A stretch of 64,000 bases of DNA from Gyromitra esculenta (taxonomy: Eukaryota > Ascomycota > Pezizomycetes > Pezizales > Discinaceae): contig JBCAML010000007.1 in assembly GCA_038503075.1 (NCBI GenBank), positions 1,240,001-1,304,000 of the forward strand, read 5' to 3'. This document shows positions 1 to 11,837 of this stretch, in pieces. Within the stretch, counting starts at the first letter, position 1. Every line of letters starts with the position of its first letter. The notes under the pieces were generated by a model, which was given only the letters and a program-made list of their open reading frames with translations, had not been told where the DNA came from and did not search any database. A program made the position numbers and the translations under genes.

Positions 1-1361
1 TTTACCGTCGCACCCGACGGCTTATTGGATCACGATCACCACCCTCCAACAGCCCCTCGGGAGTTACAGGAAAAACGTCCCCCGTACAATACATCGCCCA
101 AACCTAGGAGAGGAAGAAATAAAAAAAAGGCTTGTGAGCCTATTTGCGGAGATAAGCCGAAGAAAAAAAAACCAGGGAAGAGGAGTGTTGGAAGCAAGCA
201 GCCAGGCAGGAGAGAAAAAAAAAACTTGGTGGGAAAGCGAGACAACGGGCGGAAAGAAAAAAAATTACTTTCTGTCACACGGGTTTTTTTTCTGCCTTCT
301 TCCATTTCGCGGGAAAGGGGAGTTACAATTGAATTGGACAAACGAACCAGGAGTTTGAGAATTAGGAATCATGGTAACTCATCCCTCCCCCCTCTACCCC
401 CTTCTCGTCCAACATGCGGGACGAAGGTAGCCGTTTTTATTTCCCTATCCCGCGTTGGGGTGAAGGTAGTCCACTTTATGGATACGTGTCTTCTTTCCCT
501 CTAGTCTTCTGTCTAAACATTGTTCATTGCTGGCTGCCACCGTGTTTGTCTGGTTGTTTGTCTGTTGTCGTCTATCTGTCTGTCTGTCTGTGCATCGGTC
601 TGCCGAACAGCCCGAAGGAAGGTTCCACCACCCCTTCCTTCAATTTCCCCGCTGCGGGTAACCCCCACCAGCAGCCCGCGCCCGCCGCACACACATCAGG
701 GCCCTTTTTCGGAGAAAAAAAGGACCTATTTTTTTTGTTTTGATCGCCGAAGCTAGCTCATCTGAGTTGCAGTTTTGCATGAAGCTTTTTGGGTGTTCTG
801 AACCAAACGCTTGGGTTTTTCGCTTTTTCGCTTATTTCGCGCACGAACAAGCGCTGGTTGGTTTGGATATCAAGACTCGCATCTTCACACCTATTTTGCA
901 AATTTTTATTTTTTCCACTTCCCCCTCTCTTCAAACGACAACTCACCACACGTCCAGAGATTGGGCCCCTCACGTGAAGGAAAAAAGAAAAGTATAGAGG
1001 AGAAATTTTCATATATAACGGCTTGCGTGATTGAGAGATTTTTTTGTTGTGCACTCGCTTTGCCCTGTTCTACTTGCTCTGGTTGCTGGACCCCTTGATT
1101 CAAATTGGACCGGCAAGTTTGACAATCCATCAAACCTCCCATCTCAAATATCCATCACGGATTATCATCCACCCGATTACAGGCTCCGGTAGTAGCAGAT
1201 ATATAGACAGACAGAGACAGAGACAGACAGGCAAAACAGACAGACAAAGGCAACAGACACGAATATAGACAACCCCTCTCTTCCCTCTTCTCATACCACG
1301 TTATCTATACCCGAGCTCTAGCTCCTCTCCTAGTAGCTCCTGCAACTTTATACCCGTACTC
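1..1361. other. 5' spacer upstream of GTR2, no gene seen
   Basis: No open frame here has a recognisable protein. The stretch is full of purine or pyrimidine runs (A tracts around 120-270 and T tracts around 283-290 and 728-740) and simple repeats: TCTG units near 575-590 and GACA/GACAGA units near 1204-1258. The part next to the gene (about 1000-1361) is CT-rich, as is usual for promoters and 5' leaders of filamentous fungi, so it probably holds the GTR2 promoter and leader. No TATA box stands out. Confidence 0.5.
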
Positions 1362-2902
1362 ATGCCTCCCCTCCCCCCTTCCTCCACATCCTCCACATCC
1401 TCAGAATTCCCATACGCATCCCCGCCCACACCGCCCGACTACGCCTCCATCAGCATCCCTATCACGCGCAAATCCACAATGACGACGCTGGCGAACTCGC
1501 TGGGTGCCTGTGACGATGGTAGGAAAAACAGTTACTCATTGGATCGATTTTTACAGGAACCGGTTTCGCCAACAACGAGTCGATTCGGACGGGTAGGCGG
1601 TGGGATGAGTCCCAATGGTAGCATGGGTGGACCGGTCATGGGTGGGTCGTATCAAGGGTTAGGCGGGAATGGGAGAAGGCCGAGACTGCTATTGATGGGG
1701 CAGAGGAGGTGAGTTTGTTTGAGAGGGAGGTGGGGACGAGGAAGCTGATGGCGTGGCGATGGGTAGGAGTGGAAAGTCGAGTATCAGCTCGGTGGTATTC
1801 CATAAGATGCCGCCAACAGAAACGCTCTTTCTAGAGTCCACAACGAGAATCCAGAAAGACCCTATCCAGTGAGTTTTTTTTCTCTTTCTACACGAGGAAG
1901 TTACCCAAGGACATTACCCCCTAACCCTTTCCCATGGATAAAATAGTTCCTTCATGGACTTTCAAGTCTGGGATTTCCCCGGCCAGCTCGATTTCCTCGA
2001 CCCAACCTTTGACTTTGACAACATCTTCGGCGAGCTCGGTGCCCTCATCTGGGTTATCGATGCCCAAGATGAGTACCTAGACCCTCTATCAGGCCTACAC
2101 GACACCATCATCGCCATCCAACGCTCCTACCCAGCTATTAACATCGAGGTCTTTATTCACAAAGTTGACGGTCTAAGTGATGAGTATAAGCTTGACGCCC
2201 AGCGTGACATAATGCAGCGGACACAAGACGAACTGAGCGATAACGGCCTCGACAACGTGCAGGTGTCGTACCACCTAACAAGCATCTACGACCACAGCAT
2301 TTTCGAGGCATTCAGCAAGGTCATCCAGAAGCTAATCCCCCAACTAGGCACACTAGAGAATCTGTTGAACGTGTTGTGCCAGAACAGTGGTATTGAAAAG
2401 GCATTCCTATTTGATGTTCTGAGCAAGATCTACATTGCTACGGATTCCAGTCCAGTTGATGTGCAAAGCTATGAGATCTGCAGTGACTACATCGACGTCA
2501 TTGTCGACGTGAGCGAGATTTACGGGTGAGCTCCGCTCTCAAGTAGGTTAAGGTAGGGTATGCTAACACAGAAAATAATAGGTATGATCGGAAGCCAGAG
2601 CAAGCCCCGGGCTCACCTGGAGCCCCCCCGGAGGAAGCGGCAGAGGAAGACGATGCGGTTCCGGAGGCGAGCAGCATCATTAGGTTGCAGAACGGGATGG
2701 TACTATATTTGCGGGAAATTAATAAGTAGAGAAACCCTTTCTAGTTTTGTTTTTGGAGGATTTTTTTGCTGATTTCTTGCGTAGGTATCTCGCACTCATT
2801 TGTCTCATGCGCAAAGAAGGTATCGAGAAGCAGGGACTTGTCGACTTTAATGTGCAGGTATTTCAGAATGCGTTGACGAGAGTTTTCGAGGTTGGACGGT
2901 AA
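1362..2902 (+). CDS. gtr2: Rag-type GTPase Gtr2 (RagC/D orthologue)
   Basis: Five exons: 1362-1708, 1767-1868, 1947-2525, 2582-2725, 2785-2902, giving 429 residues. Gtr2 pairs with Gtr1 on the vacuole membrane and relays amino-acid sufficiency to TORC1. The G1 loop is restored across intron 1 as GQRRSGKSS (about residues 113-121, typical of the Rag family). Switch/G3 reads [10 protein letters not shown]4 reads [11 protein letters not shown], and the C-terminal roadblock-like half contains [19 protein letters not shown], which is diagnostic of RagC/Gtr2. Introns are 56-78 bp with regular splice sites, and each join keeps the frame. About 110 low-complexity Ser/Pro/Gly residues precede the G domain, longer than in yeast Gtr2 (341 residues). 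The end at FEVGR matches the family end (human RagC also has EVFEVG near there). An open frame at about 3136-3300 is discussed separately. Identity is secure; the exact N-terminus is less so. Confidence 0.93.
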
Positions 2903-3464
2903 GTTTTTTGAGGAGGGTGTGTGGCTAGGGGGTGGGAAAGCTTATGGTGAAGATTTCGGGTGTTTTTTTCCTTTTTTTTCCTTTCTTACTTGAACTTGGG
3001 CTTGGAATGGTGCAAAAGAGCGGGCTCGGATGGTGAAAATAAGGCGCTAGGACTAAATAGATAAATGTTGCTGATATTATTGCTATACTATATTTTGCTA
3101 TTACTATCTTTGCTATTTTTCTGTTTTTGTTCAGGTGCAAGATGTGTTTTATTACCCTATATCCCCCCCCGAGTGGAGCAATCAACTGCGCTTTAATACT
3201 TATCCTACGGAGGGTGGCTACGTTAACGTTAACGGGAATATTGGTGGTAATGAAGTGATTATGGGGTCAGGGTTGTGGTATAGGTCAATGATCGAGTGAC
3301 ATGTTATCTTGTGGGGTTACTTTCGGGCTATAACGATGTGTCTTGAGGTATGAATATGCAAGATAGAATACCATAAGTTTTATATAGGGGCTTGTACGAG
3401 CAGTAGGGACAAGCGCAAGGTTATGATGGTTGATGGAGGAGTATTAGTTTTGTTTCCGCTCAGT
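2903..3464. other. GTR2 3' region with an unexplained open frame
   Basis: This is the 3' flank of GTR2. It contains a T-rich patch at 2960-2990 followed by an intron-like acceptor (TTTTTGTTCAG ending at 3135). Directly after it the frame from 3136 to a TGA at 3298-3300 is open for 54 codons with protein-like composition (DVFYYPISPPEW, then a Gly/Asn-rich part). This frame cannot be joined in phase to the last GTR2 exon through the GTAAGT that overlaps the GTR2 stop. It is either an alternative 3' exon or chance. Confidence 0.35.
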
Positions 3465-3934
3465 GTACAGACGAGTGAAAAAAGTGACGAAACAAGGGTC
3501 AATATACACCAAAACAAGCCAACTTTAGCTCAATTTACTTCCCACTAAGAGTTGTGGCAACAAAAAACTGAGTAGTGGGACACATCTAATAGCTCTGGAA
3601 TCTAGATCCATGAGTTTTCTGCACTCCCTCGAATTTTCTGTATTGAAATAGGAGCCTTTGACTTCATGAGGTTTAGTTATTTACCCAATTTTGGTGAGGA
3701 AAGGTATGATGCAACGGAAATCTATGGGTACTACAACTTTAAAAAGTTCTAGCCTATGATCCTCTAAATAGAATAGCCCAGAAATTCACTTATAGAGAGT
3801 TCATGAGTGATGAAGTCACTGGTAGGCTAGTCATGTCACTTAGCTAATTTTAATAAAGAGGGTTTTGGTTGTGAAGTTGGCCGATTTTGGTGTGTTTTGG
3901 TCGTTGTTTCCTCACTTTTTTCACTCGTCTGTAC
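3465..3934. mobile_element. MITE-like inverted-repeat element with TA target duplication
   Basis: The left end starts GTACAGACGAGTGAAAAAAG and the right end is its reverse complement. The two termini match over 31 bp with one mismatch (GTGACGAAACAA versus GTGAGGAAACAA), and similarity continues in diverged form to about 60 bp. If the first bases of the repeat are read as TA plus CAGACGAG, the element is 3468-3931 (464 bp) flanked by TA at 3466-3467 and 3932-3933. A TA duplication is what Tc1/mariner/pogo-class elements make. No transposase frame lies inside, so it would be a non-autonomous copy. It sits between GTR2 and the APH-like gene. Confidence 0.75.
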
Positions 3935-4366
3935 CTACTAGTAAATTATAGTAATCGTATATCTATTTCAAAATACGTTTTGGGTATATAGTTGAGTTTT
4001 CTGTATCGTATATAAGCCGGCCTTTGATTGAGTCGTGCCTGTAGCTGGGCGGGTCAGGAAGTTATTTTGTATGGGCTAGGCGGATTATAGATCACGTATA
4101 ATCACTCGGCTATCTGCTGTAAAATACAAGGGCCAATTGTTTCATTTCGGAAATTTAGAGACCATAGGGCACTAGAACCCGAACGTCGTTGCAAAAAAAA
4201 TACTATCGCGCTCCGTGAGTTTCCAGCACGTACGACAACGTCACCTAGCAAACTCCCTTTCTACCCCCTTACCTTACCTTACTCCTCCACCAACACATCA
4301 TCACTTTCCATCAAAAAAAAACCCCCCCCATAGTTACGCCAGCGTAAAACATTCAACGGAAATCAA
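3935..4366. promoter_or_regulatory. Spacer and probable promoter of the APH-like gene
   Basis: There is no gene in this stretch. The first half is AT-rich. The last 120 bp before the start codon are C/T- and C/A-rich (for example around 4255-4330), which is typical of a fungal 5' leader. One copy of the octamer ATCACTCG lies at about 4101. Confidence 0.4.
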
Positions 4367-7300
4367 ATGTCATCTTCAGTATCAGCTGCTAGTGAGCAGG
4401 ATGATTCGTTCCTAGAGATAATATCGTTTCCGTCAACTCCTCCTTCACCTTCGTATCCTAAGGTTGGTGCTCAGGCTGTGGCTATGCCCAGCACTTCTAG
4501 CATAGAGATTTCGGGAGACGTTCCTGATGTCGACGAGGGAGAGGATGTAGCTGAACCCAGTTTGGTCTCGTTGGGTACCGCAGATTATCGCGGTGAGTGT
4601 AATGTCTACGCTATCCAGACTGTGCAGCAAGCTGACATCTCAGAAGACAAGTCAATCAGGAGCGAGGCTGCTACTGAAAAGCATGAACCGGATGGAGCTA
4701 TTCGAAGAAGTGGACTAGATATCTTTGAAGGAATTCCCGCCAGGACTGGATCTCCGTTCGAATCGATCTCCGAAAACGTTGAAGGCTCCCTCCCTCAGGC
4801 TCCCAACAACAGCAGTAACGTATCGGCTGCCACACTTTCGTTTCCCCCCTTGAGCCATAGTAGCTATGGAGACAGTGACAGCCAGATCTCCCCCGAAGCT
4901 CAGCCAGTGCTCTCAAGCCCCTCCACTCCCATTTCCCAGATATCCGCTATCGCTGCTGAGGTTGCCGATACAGCCGCTATGCTAGATGCCACACCATTAA
5001 GAGCGACTACTCCAGAACTTCAATCGGTCCTAGATGATATCGGCAGTGTGGGTCCCAGAAGCCCAGTTGTAGAACTGGTTGAGGAAGACCCCTTCACGCC
5101 GATATCGGAAGCCGCTAGAATAGCAGCGGAGGTTGCGGATACAGCTGCAATGCTGGATTACTTGCCAGATGAACAGTTTGTTGTTGGTCCAGGGGCATAC
5201 ATAACTGAGCAAAGCCCAGAAGAAATGCATATTGGTGCGATCAGGATAGTGCAGATCACGGATGTTGACGGTGATTTAGCTCCCATCGAACAGTTCGCCG
5301 TTATTGAGAGTGACGATGAGAGTGAAGACGGTCCAGAGGAATATCCTTCTAAGGAAGAAACCAGTAAGGTTATTGATCCAATCCACGAAGGTCGCATTGC
5401 CCCAACTGTCGAGAGAGGACAGTTGATGGGTGTAAACCACAGCAGCCAGAGCCTGACAAACGCCGGAGGATTTCGCCAAAATCCTGCTGGCGAGACCACT
5501 TTGACACCAACAGTAGTTGGTATCAATGAAAATGTACTAGATGAACACATCAAGACGTGTCTGGAAGCACCTGGGCAGTTTTTCGATACGGTGGCAACTG
5601 AGGTCAGACCAGATAGTCTAGGACACGAGAATAGTAGAGCACAAAATGAAGGCTATTCAGGTATACCTGAAATTACCACCACAAAAGCGCTTGAGGCTAT
5701 TGAGGGTGAACCTAAGGCTTGTTCAGTTGAAATCACCAGGCCCCAAAAGCACGCGGGAAGCCTAATCCTACCGCACCTAAGGAAGAAATTTGAACCAAAA
5801 GGTCGTCTCGACATCTCAGACTCAGCGAATCTCAGACCGGACCAATTAGAAAGGATCTACAGATTTATTGACTCGATTTGCGTTGAGGATCTAGTTGCTA
5901 TTGCCGTTGAAGCATACTCTGATACCTACGATGTTGCAAGCAGCACGTTCAGTTGCACAGTTAGCCTCAATCCCAGAATTAGCTCCAAGAACGTCTTCTA
6001 TGTTGCCGAATTTTCGAACCAGGGAACAGTTCAGAAGGATAAATGGATGATCCGGGTCCCTCTTCTCGGGCGTAGTCTCGGAGACGGAGAGAAATTATGG
6101 CTGGAGTCTGACATTCGGGCTATGGAATTCATCAAGGAGCGTACTGACATTCCAGTTCCTTACATTTATGGATTCAAAAACAGTATTGAGAACATAATTG
6201 GGACACCATACGTACTTATGGAGTTCATGAACGGTGATAGGGTGGGAGACGTCTGGGAGAACTGGACCGAGGAAAAAAGAATGCTTTGTTTGTCACAGTG
6301 TGCCGAGTTTATGAGGAAGTTGGGAAGATTCGGATTCGATTCTATCGGGGTACTGGGATGTGATTATAAGAAAGGGGAATATATTGTGGATGGGATCCCG
6401 CCAGATACCAAAGGCAGGGGACCCCTCGCTGGCCCTTTCAAATCGACAAAGGCCTATCTTGACCATATTTGGAGTAAAAGGGTGATGTGGCCTGGGGATG
6501 ATGACAATTCCGAAGAAGTCAAAGACAAGCAATTCTTTATCTTGCTGAAACTTCTGATTCCTGCTTTAGTGGATCTTGTACCCGAAACACAGCATTTCTT
6601 TCTTTCTTTACCAGAATTCGGAGGTAGAAATGTTCTTGTAGACCATGACGGAAATGTTACAGGGTTTGTTGGCTGGGAGAAAGTCACGATTATGCCGAAA
6701 GAAATGGGATACGCGAGATACCCAGACTGGATCATGAAAGATTGGGTCTCACCACAAGGAAAGAGTCAAGTGGACCCTCAACAACCAGAAGGAAAGAACA
6801 CTAGGGCAAAATTTATCCAGGAAATTAACCGCAAATCGCTCGCTAAAGCTTCACTAAGTAGCGGAAAAACTATTGAGACGGTTACGGACAATGAAGGGAT
6901 TATCCGAGGATATCTTCTCGAAGAAGTTAAAGACAGCTCTAGAGAAATGATCTCAGATCCCAAGCTTTTGGCGTCTCTCTCCACATCCAAAAAATCCGAG
7001 AGCGGAAACAGCACAGGAGTAGGGGATGATTCCATGACCGATATAGACGAGACAACTGATTTCTCTACTACTACTGCCCCTCAGAGTCCATCTTCGATTT
7101 ATGTTTCTATCGATTGTTCATTTCCAGAGGAGGATTCACCAGTCGACAGTGGCCTCTTGAAAAAGAACAAAAAAGGGGGGAGGGAGGGGTCTAAAAACAA
7201 AGGAGGCAACAAGAAGAATAATCGCGGTAACAGGCAACACTCTGTAGCTCGCCAGCGTCAAGAATGCCACTATGACGAAAGCATTGAACTTCAACGGGCC

Positions 7301-8355
7301 ACTACTGACGAGGACAAAATCAAGATCCATGCAGTTTCAAAATGGAATGCTCTCCCAGATGAAATAGCTCAGAAAGAAGCTGAGGAGAGGAAGGAGAGGA
7401 AACGGGTTAGATTGGCAAAAGAGGAAGAAGATAAGATCGCTGGTATCAAAAAGGAAACAGCCGTGCTACCAAAAGTAGTTGAAACTTTCAAGAAGGTTGT
7501 TGTCGAGCAGAATTTAGAGAGAAAGCTCTTAGGGGTTGTCAAAACGGAAAGAAGGGATCCTCTCGATGACACCATCAACATGGAGGATATCAATTACACT
7601 ATCACGATCGACTACCGGAAGATATACTATGAATTCTTCACGAAAATCGCGCCTGAAGACGGGATTGCCACCAAATTCTCGCATATTTCTACTGCAGTCC
7701 ACACAGCGATCACCAACCATGGCCTTAGACCGTTGATCGTCCCGAGATTGGCCAGATACGTCTTCGGAGCTACCGTAGGACCCAATTTATTAAAAATGGT
7801 TGGAAACGGGCAGTGGGCTCAAGAATTGTTGATGAGGATCCTCAAGGACGACAAACCGAAGAAGAGTCTGCAACCTGCAGGTGAACGCGGGCAGGTTTGC
7901 GTGGAAAGCGAAAGGAAAGAAGTAAATGAGGGGGGTTGGGGACTCCTGATACTTAGCTCCACTTTCACCACTGGTACTATACTGGTTGCTATTGCTTTAG
8001 TGAGTTTTTCTTGTCTCAGAGCGAAATTCCATAAATAAGTATCTGCTAATCCGCCCAATAGTTAATTTCTATTTCGATTCTCAACTTGGGAGGATATACT
8101 TTTCAGTTCACTTGGCACGAAAACGGATACATAAGCACGGTCAATCTCAACTTCTGCCTACAGTTCCCAATGCTTAGTCAATCCTCGAACCACGAAATCA
8201 TCAAAACCGCTGCACAGATTTTCAGCGATCTCCTCGGGAAAGCCCCAAGAGCTGCCAACGTCGCACTTAATTACAGTATAACCTTGGTTGGAGCAGTTTT
8301 GTTTTTCATTGTCTTTCTGACGATGCAGAGTAGGACGGATGTCGTTGTGGAATAA
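4367..8355 (+). CDS. Membrane-anchored protein with degenerate APH/choline-kinase-like domain
   Basis: Two exons, 4367-7999 and 8062-8355, give 1,308 residues. The first frame stops at 8038, but a GTGAGT donor at 8000, a GCTAAT branch site near 8045 and an AATAG acceptor at 8061 keep phase 0 and add 97 residues. Residues 1-510 are acidic, Ser/Thr-rich and probably disordered; IAAEVADTAAMLD occurs twice, near 195 and 252, each after TPIS. Residues about 540-800 resemble fungal aminoglycoside-phosphotransferase-like proteins (WMIRVPLLG, PYVLMEFMNGD, NVLVDHDGNVTGFVGWE). The catalytic HxD is replaced by LPEFGGRN and the metal-binding Asp of the usual DWE by Gly (GWE), so kinase activity is unlikely. 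A Lys/Asn-rich patch lies near 930-955, coiled, charged sequence near 1000-1060, and hydrophobic helices near 1191-1222 and 1282-1300. Function unknown; a membrane scaffold is one guess. Confidence 0.8.
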
Positions 8356-11300
8356 ACGTCGCAGGGAACATGGAGGTAAATGATAACTCAAAAGTGCTTA
8401 TTTTGAAGTGGCGACATGTAATTTTTTTGTTACTGTGTTTCGTTCTATTTCGACGGCTATGGGAAAGGATACATGTGCTTTGTTCCTTTCATATCATATC
8501 GCGTTTTTCTGTTTGAGTTTTCCAGTTGAATTGGGCTCGATAAATAGGAGGGAAAATTCTTAGAAAATTTGATTCACTTCCTAAACCTCGTGAGTTGGCC
8601 AGGCCTTTCATTCAAATTATATGTGTTTACTGTGACCGGCGCCACAGGCCGCAGAGGAGGAAGTGTTCAAGTCCTTTTTATGACGCTTGCTTCCGGGATC
8701 AAAATTTAGTGCCCAGTGAAAATCCAGTGGGAAGCTCGAAATAGAAGATATCATCATTTCGGCCTCTTACTCACACTAGTAGAGTGAATGTAGCCAGCGA
8801 GATCAGTGTATCTAGCCCTGTCAACTACAGAAATTGGCCCATCTCATATGTCCAGAAAAAGGATAAATTAACAAATAAATTAACGACAAACAGTTCAATT
8901 CATATAAGAGATTACAACGAGTGAGATCTGATGAAAAGGCTATGGTCTTGGCGCTGTACAAGGAAACCCTCCACAACCAATACATACATGTAGAGTATAG
9001 CTTCACAAAATATTTCCTACCCTCGGATTCTCCGGCCGAATAGGAGAAATTAAAATTTCGTCGAGTAACAAGCTCATTGTTTATAAACATTAGCTTAAAC
9101 GGTGAGCGCTTCATATCGAAGAGTGTGATTCCATCAAGTGGCATGCAGATGTTTCGTCAACGGATATTTATATACAGCAGAGAGGGGAATCTCAAGAGCC
9201 TTCTGGGCCTGTGGTGCTGATGTCATTCCAAAAACAAAAAAAAGGAGATGCATGGACACAGTTTGGGTTATGTGCCACAGTCGTTTCAAATCTCAAGAAG
9301 TATGCAGAGCGCCAAGGCTTTCTGTCATACTCACGAAATGTCACTCGAGTATCGCACGCGCACGCACGCACGCACACGCACACACGAGATGGTGAAGCGA
9401 TCAAACACAGCATACCTCCACAATCCATAATTATCACAAACAATATCAGGTGCGACATATATGCATACGCGTAGTCTTGGATTGTTGTGAAAAAAAAATA
9501 GGATATATGTAAATAAATGCCTAATTGGTTACTGGTTACTTCCTGAGACTTCCACACCCTAAATACCAACCTCCCTCTAACATCTTGCGATTGATAACCT
9601 GTCGATCAATCTCGATCTTCGAATTACGCAACGCCCCCAACGGCAGGAACATCCAAAAACTACTTTCGAGATCGCTTTTTTTTTTTTTAGATCGTTCCCT
9701 CAATTCGAGAGAGAGAGAAAAACGTGTTCTATTAATATCTTCCTATTACAAAGAGGGGGCCCGGGTTCGTAGTACGCCATCACACATTTCAAACATAACG
9801 CCTTCCCAGTTATTAGTCAATCATCCTTCGGTAGACCAGCCCCCGCACAATTTTTTGTGGTCGGTTAGTGTCGGGGGGGGGGCTGGGAGGATGTTCGCAT
9901 TATGGTCAATTCAGTGCCTGGAGGCGGGTGTATGATGGGAGTATCTAGGCAATAAACACTCAAGAATCGAATGATTCGCGACAAAAAGGATATCAAAAGT
10001 TACGTGTATGTTTGTTTGCTCTGCAGGAGAGCACTGGTCTCTGCACTACATGCACTCCATAATTTATCCGTGTATCGGATACCTAGAACGATTGTAGCCA
10101 CGGAATTAAATAGATGGGTAGCAAGGCGTAATAACAAGATTTTCGCCTGAGGCTACTAGTTCTAGAAGATAATGTTTGTTTATTTTGTGCAACTGCCTAT
10201 GGCGTCTCTCATCCAAGCAGCATACCTAGGCTTAGATGCAATCACGATCTAAGACGTTGAAATAAGAAGTTGCGAGTCTCAGAATAGCAGAATTTTTGTG
10301 AGTCGCAGCTGCTTATGGTAGTAGCTAACCTTTTTAGATCTGGGGAGAAAACAAACAAACAACATTGAATAACCGTGGGATAGTTAGCCCAATGCACTGG
10401 CGCGCGGTTGTGCTGCCAGTCAACGTTGCACTTTGTTGTAAAATAGGTACATGTGTCTATGAAAACGCTACATATATCCCGTACGCTGATGATAAAAAAA
10501 AAAAGGCTAACCTAGATAAGGGGTGCAGGTGCACTACGCCACCACAGAAAACACCCAATAAGCAAAGTTCTAGAAGAATGCTACTTCGAGATATCAAAAT
10601 CTACAATGCAACGGAGATAATACAGTGGTGCGGTCTTGATTATGTATGTAGATGGGTGCTAGAATAGAATTTGATCCTCTTTTCTGCTAGTACGCGAAAA
10701 GTACTGCACTTGGGGGATGAATCGAAACGAACTGGATCACACCGCAGGTTCACATCCCCTCCCTTTTCTCGTGCCAAAGCCTTGTTTTCTTGTATTCACC
10801 AAGCTTAAAACTAGGCGAATTCTAGCTGTGAACCAAAGTTCGGCAGCAAGAGGAAGTTGCCAAATGTTTACACCAGGATAAACTCACACGTAAAGAGTAG
10901 GAACCACAGAAACAACCCTGGCTGAAACGGGTGGTTGGTATCAAGACGTCCTTAGCGCCTTGGTTGCAGTACCATGCATTTCAATCTGGACCGCTCCCAC
11001 AGTTCGCTTGCTTCCGGTCTGGCAATCCGTCTGCGACGAACCTCAAACACCATCACACACCCCTTTCGAGCCGCAAACACACTGGAGGCGCTTCTCGTGT
11101 GAAGGTATCGCCTGGGCCGCTTACCATCGCATGGGGAAAAGCTCCCCACAATGTGCTTTTCTTGGCTAGTGGGACCGAAGGAACTCCAAATGCGCATGTA
11201 TCGAGGGGATCCTATTCTTCAGGATCCGTTACCTCGATCCTATTCAACTCGTGATGATCATTTAGCAGTTAGTTGCACGGTTAACTGGTCTCACCATCTG

Positions 11301-11837
11301 AATCTGCCCTTACCACCTGTTACAGAAGGTTGTGCCCTTCCCCTTGGAGCAACATTCCCAATGTCAACCATGAACATGAACTTCCCCAGCCTGCTAGAAT
11401 GATGTTTCGTCCCCCTCACCTCGATGAAGCCTCCCCTTCAATAAGGCCTAGGTGCATATCGTGGTACATCGCGTAACACAGGTGCAACTCTCCCCTATAC
11501 GCACCTACCTACCTACCACTAGGAACCACGTATAAGTCCCAGACATTGCCTCCCCCAATCGCCTCTCTTTTCTTATTCCTCTCCATTCTCAATCGAGCAA
11601 GCTAGTTCTTTGTTCTTTTTTTATTTTTATCTTTTCTTCTTTTTTCATATAAAAGCGCTAGTCGCCCTACTTTTCATTTATATTTCTATCCACTTTCCAT
11701 TCACCAACAACTACTTACTACATTACCACTATCGCTACCACTATCGTTTCTGCCATCAATACTACTATCGCTACTACTATCGCTACTACTTCACACTAAT
11801 TCCACTTCAACCAAACAAAACCACATAAACCGCAAGA
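8356..11837. other. Gene-poor spacer before the cupredoxin gene
   Basis: I find no supported gene. The sequence is AT-rich with scattered stops in all frames. A CA/CG-type simple repeat (CACGCACGCACGCACACG) lies at about 9355-9386. A long G run is at about 9870-9878. The last 250 bp (about 11590-11837) are strongly C/T-rich with a short tandem repeat (see separate entry) and form the likely leader of the cupredoxin gene. Confidence 0.5.
11722..11796 (+). repeat. ACTATCGCTACC-type minisatellite in the cupredoxin leader
   Basis: Imperfect copies of a 9-12 bp unit, ACTATCGCTACT or ACTATCGTTTCT, follow each other just upstream of the start codon at 11838. They are preceded by a T/C-rich run (11610-11660). 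It is most likely untranslated leader; length variation would be expected. Confidence 0.6.

Noticed and set aside
25..504. 159-codon plus frame at the left end
   Set aside because: Lys/Arg-rich translation of A/G homopolymer runs; no motif, in simple-sequence DNA.
9355..9386. CACGCACGCACG run considered as CRISPR-like or structured repeat
   Set aside because: Simple-sequence repeat without spacers in a eukaryotic genome.
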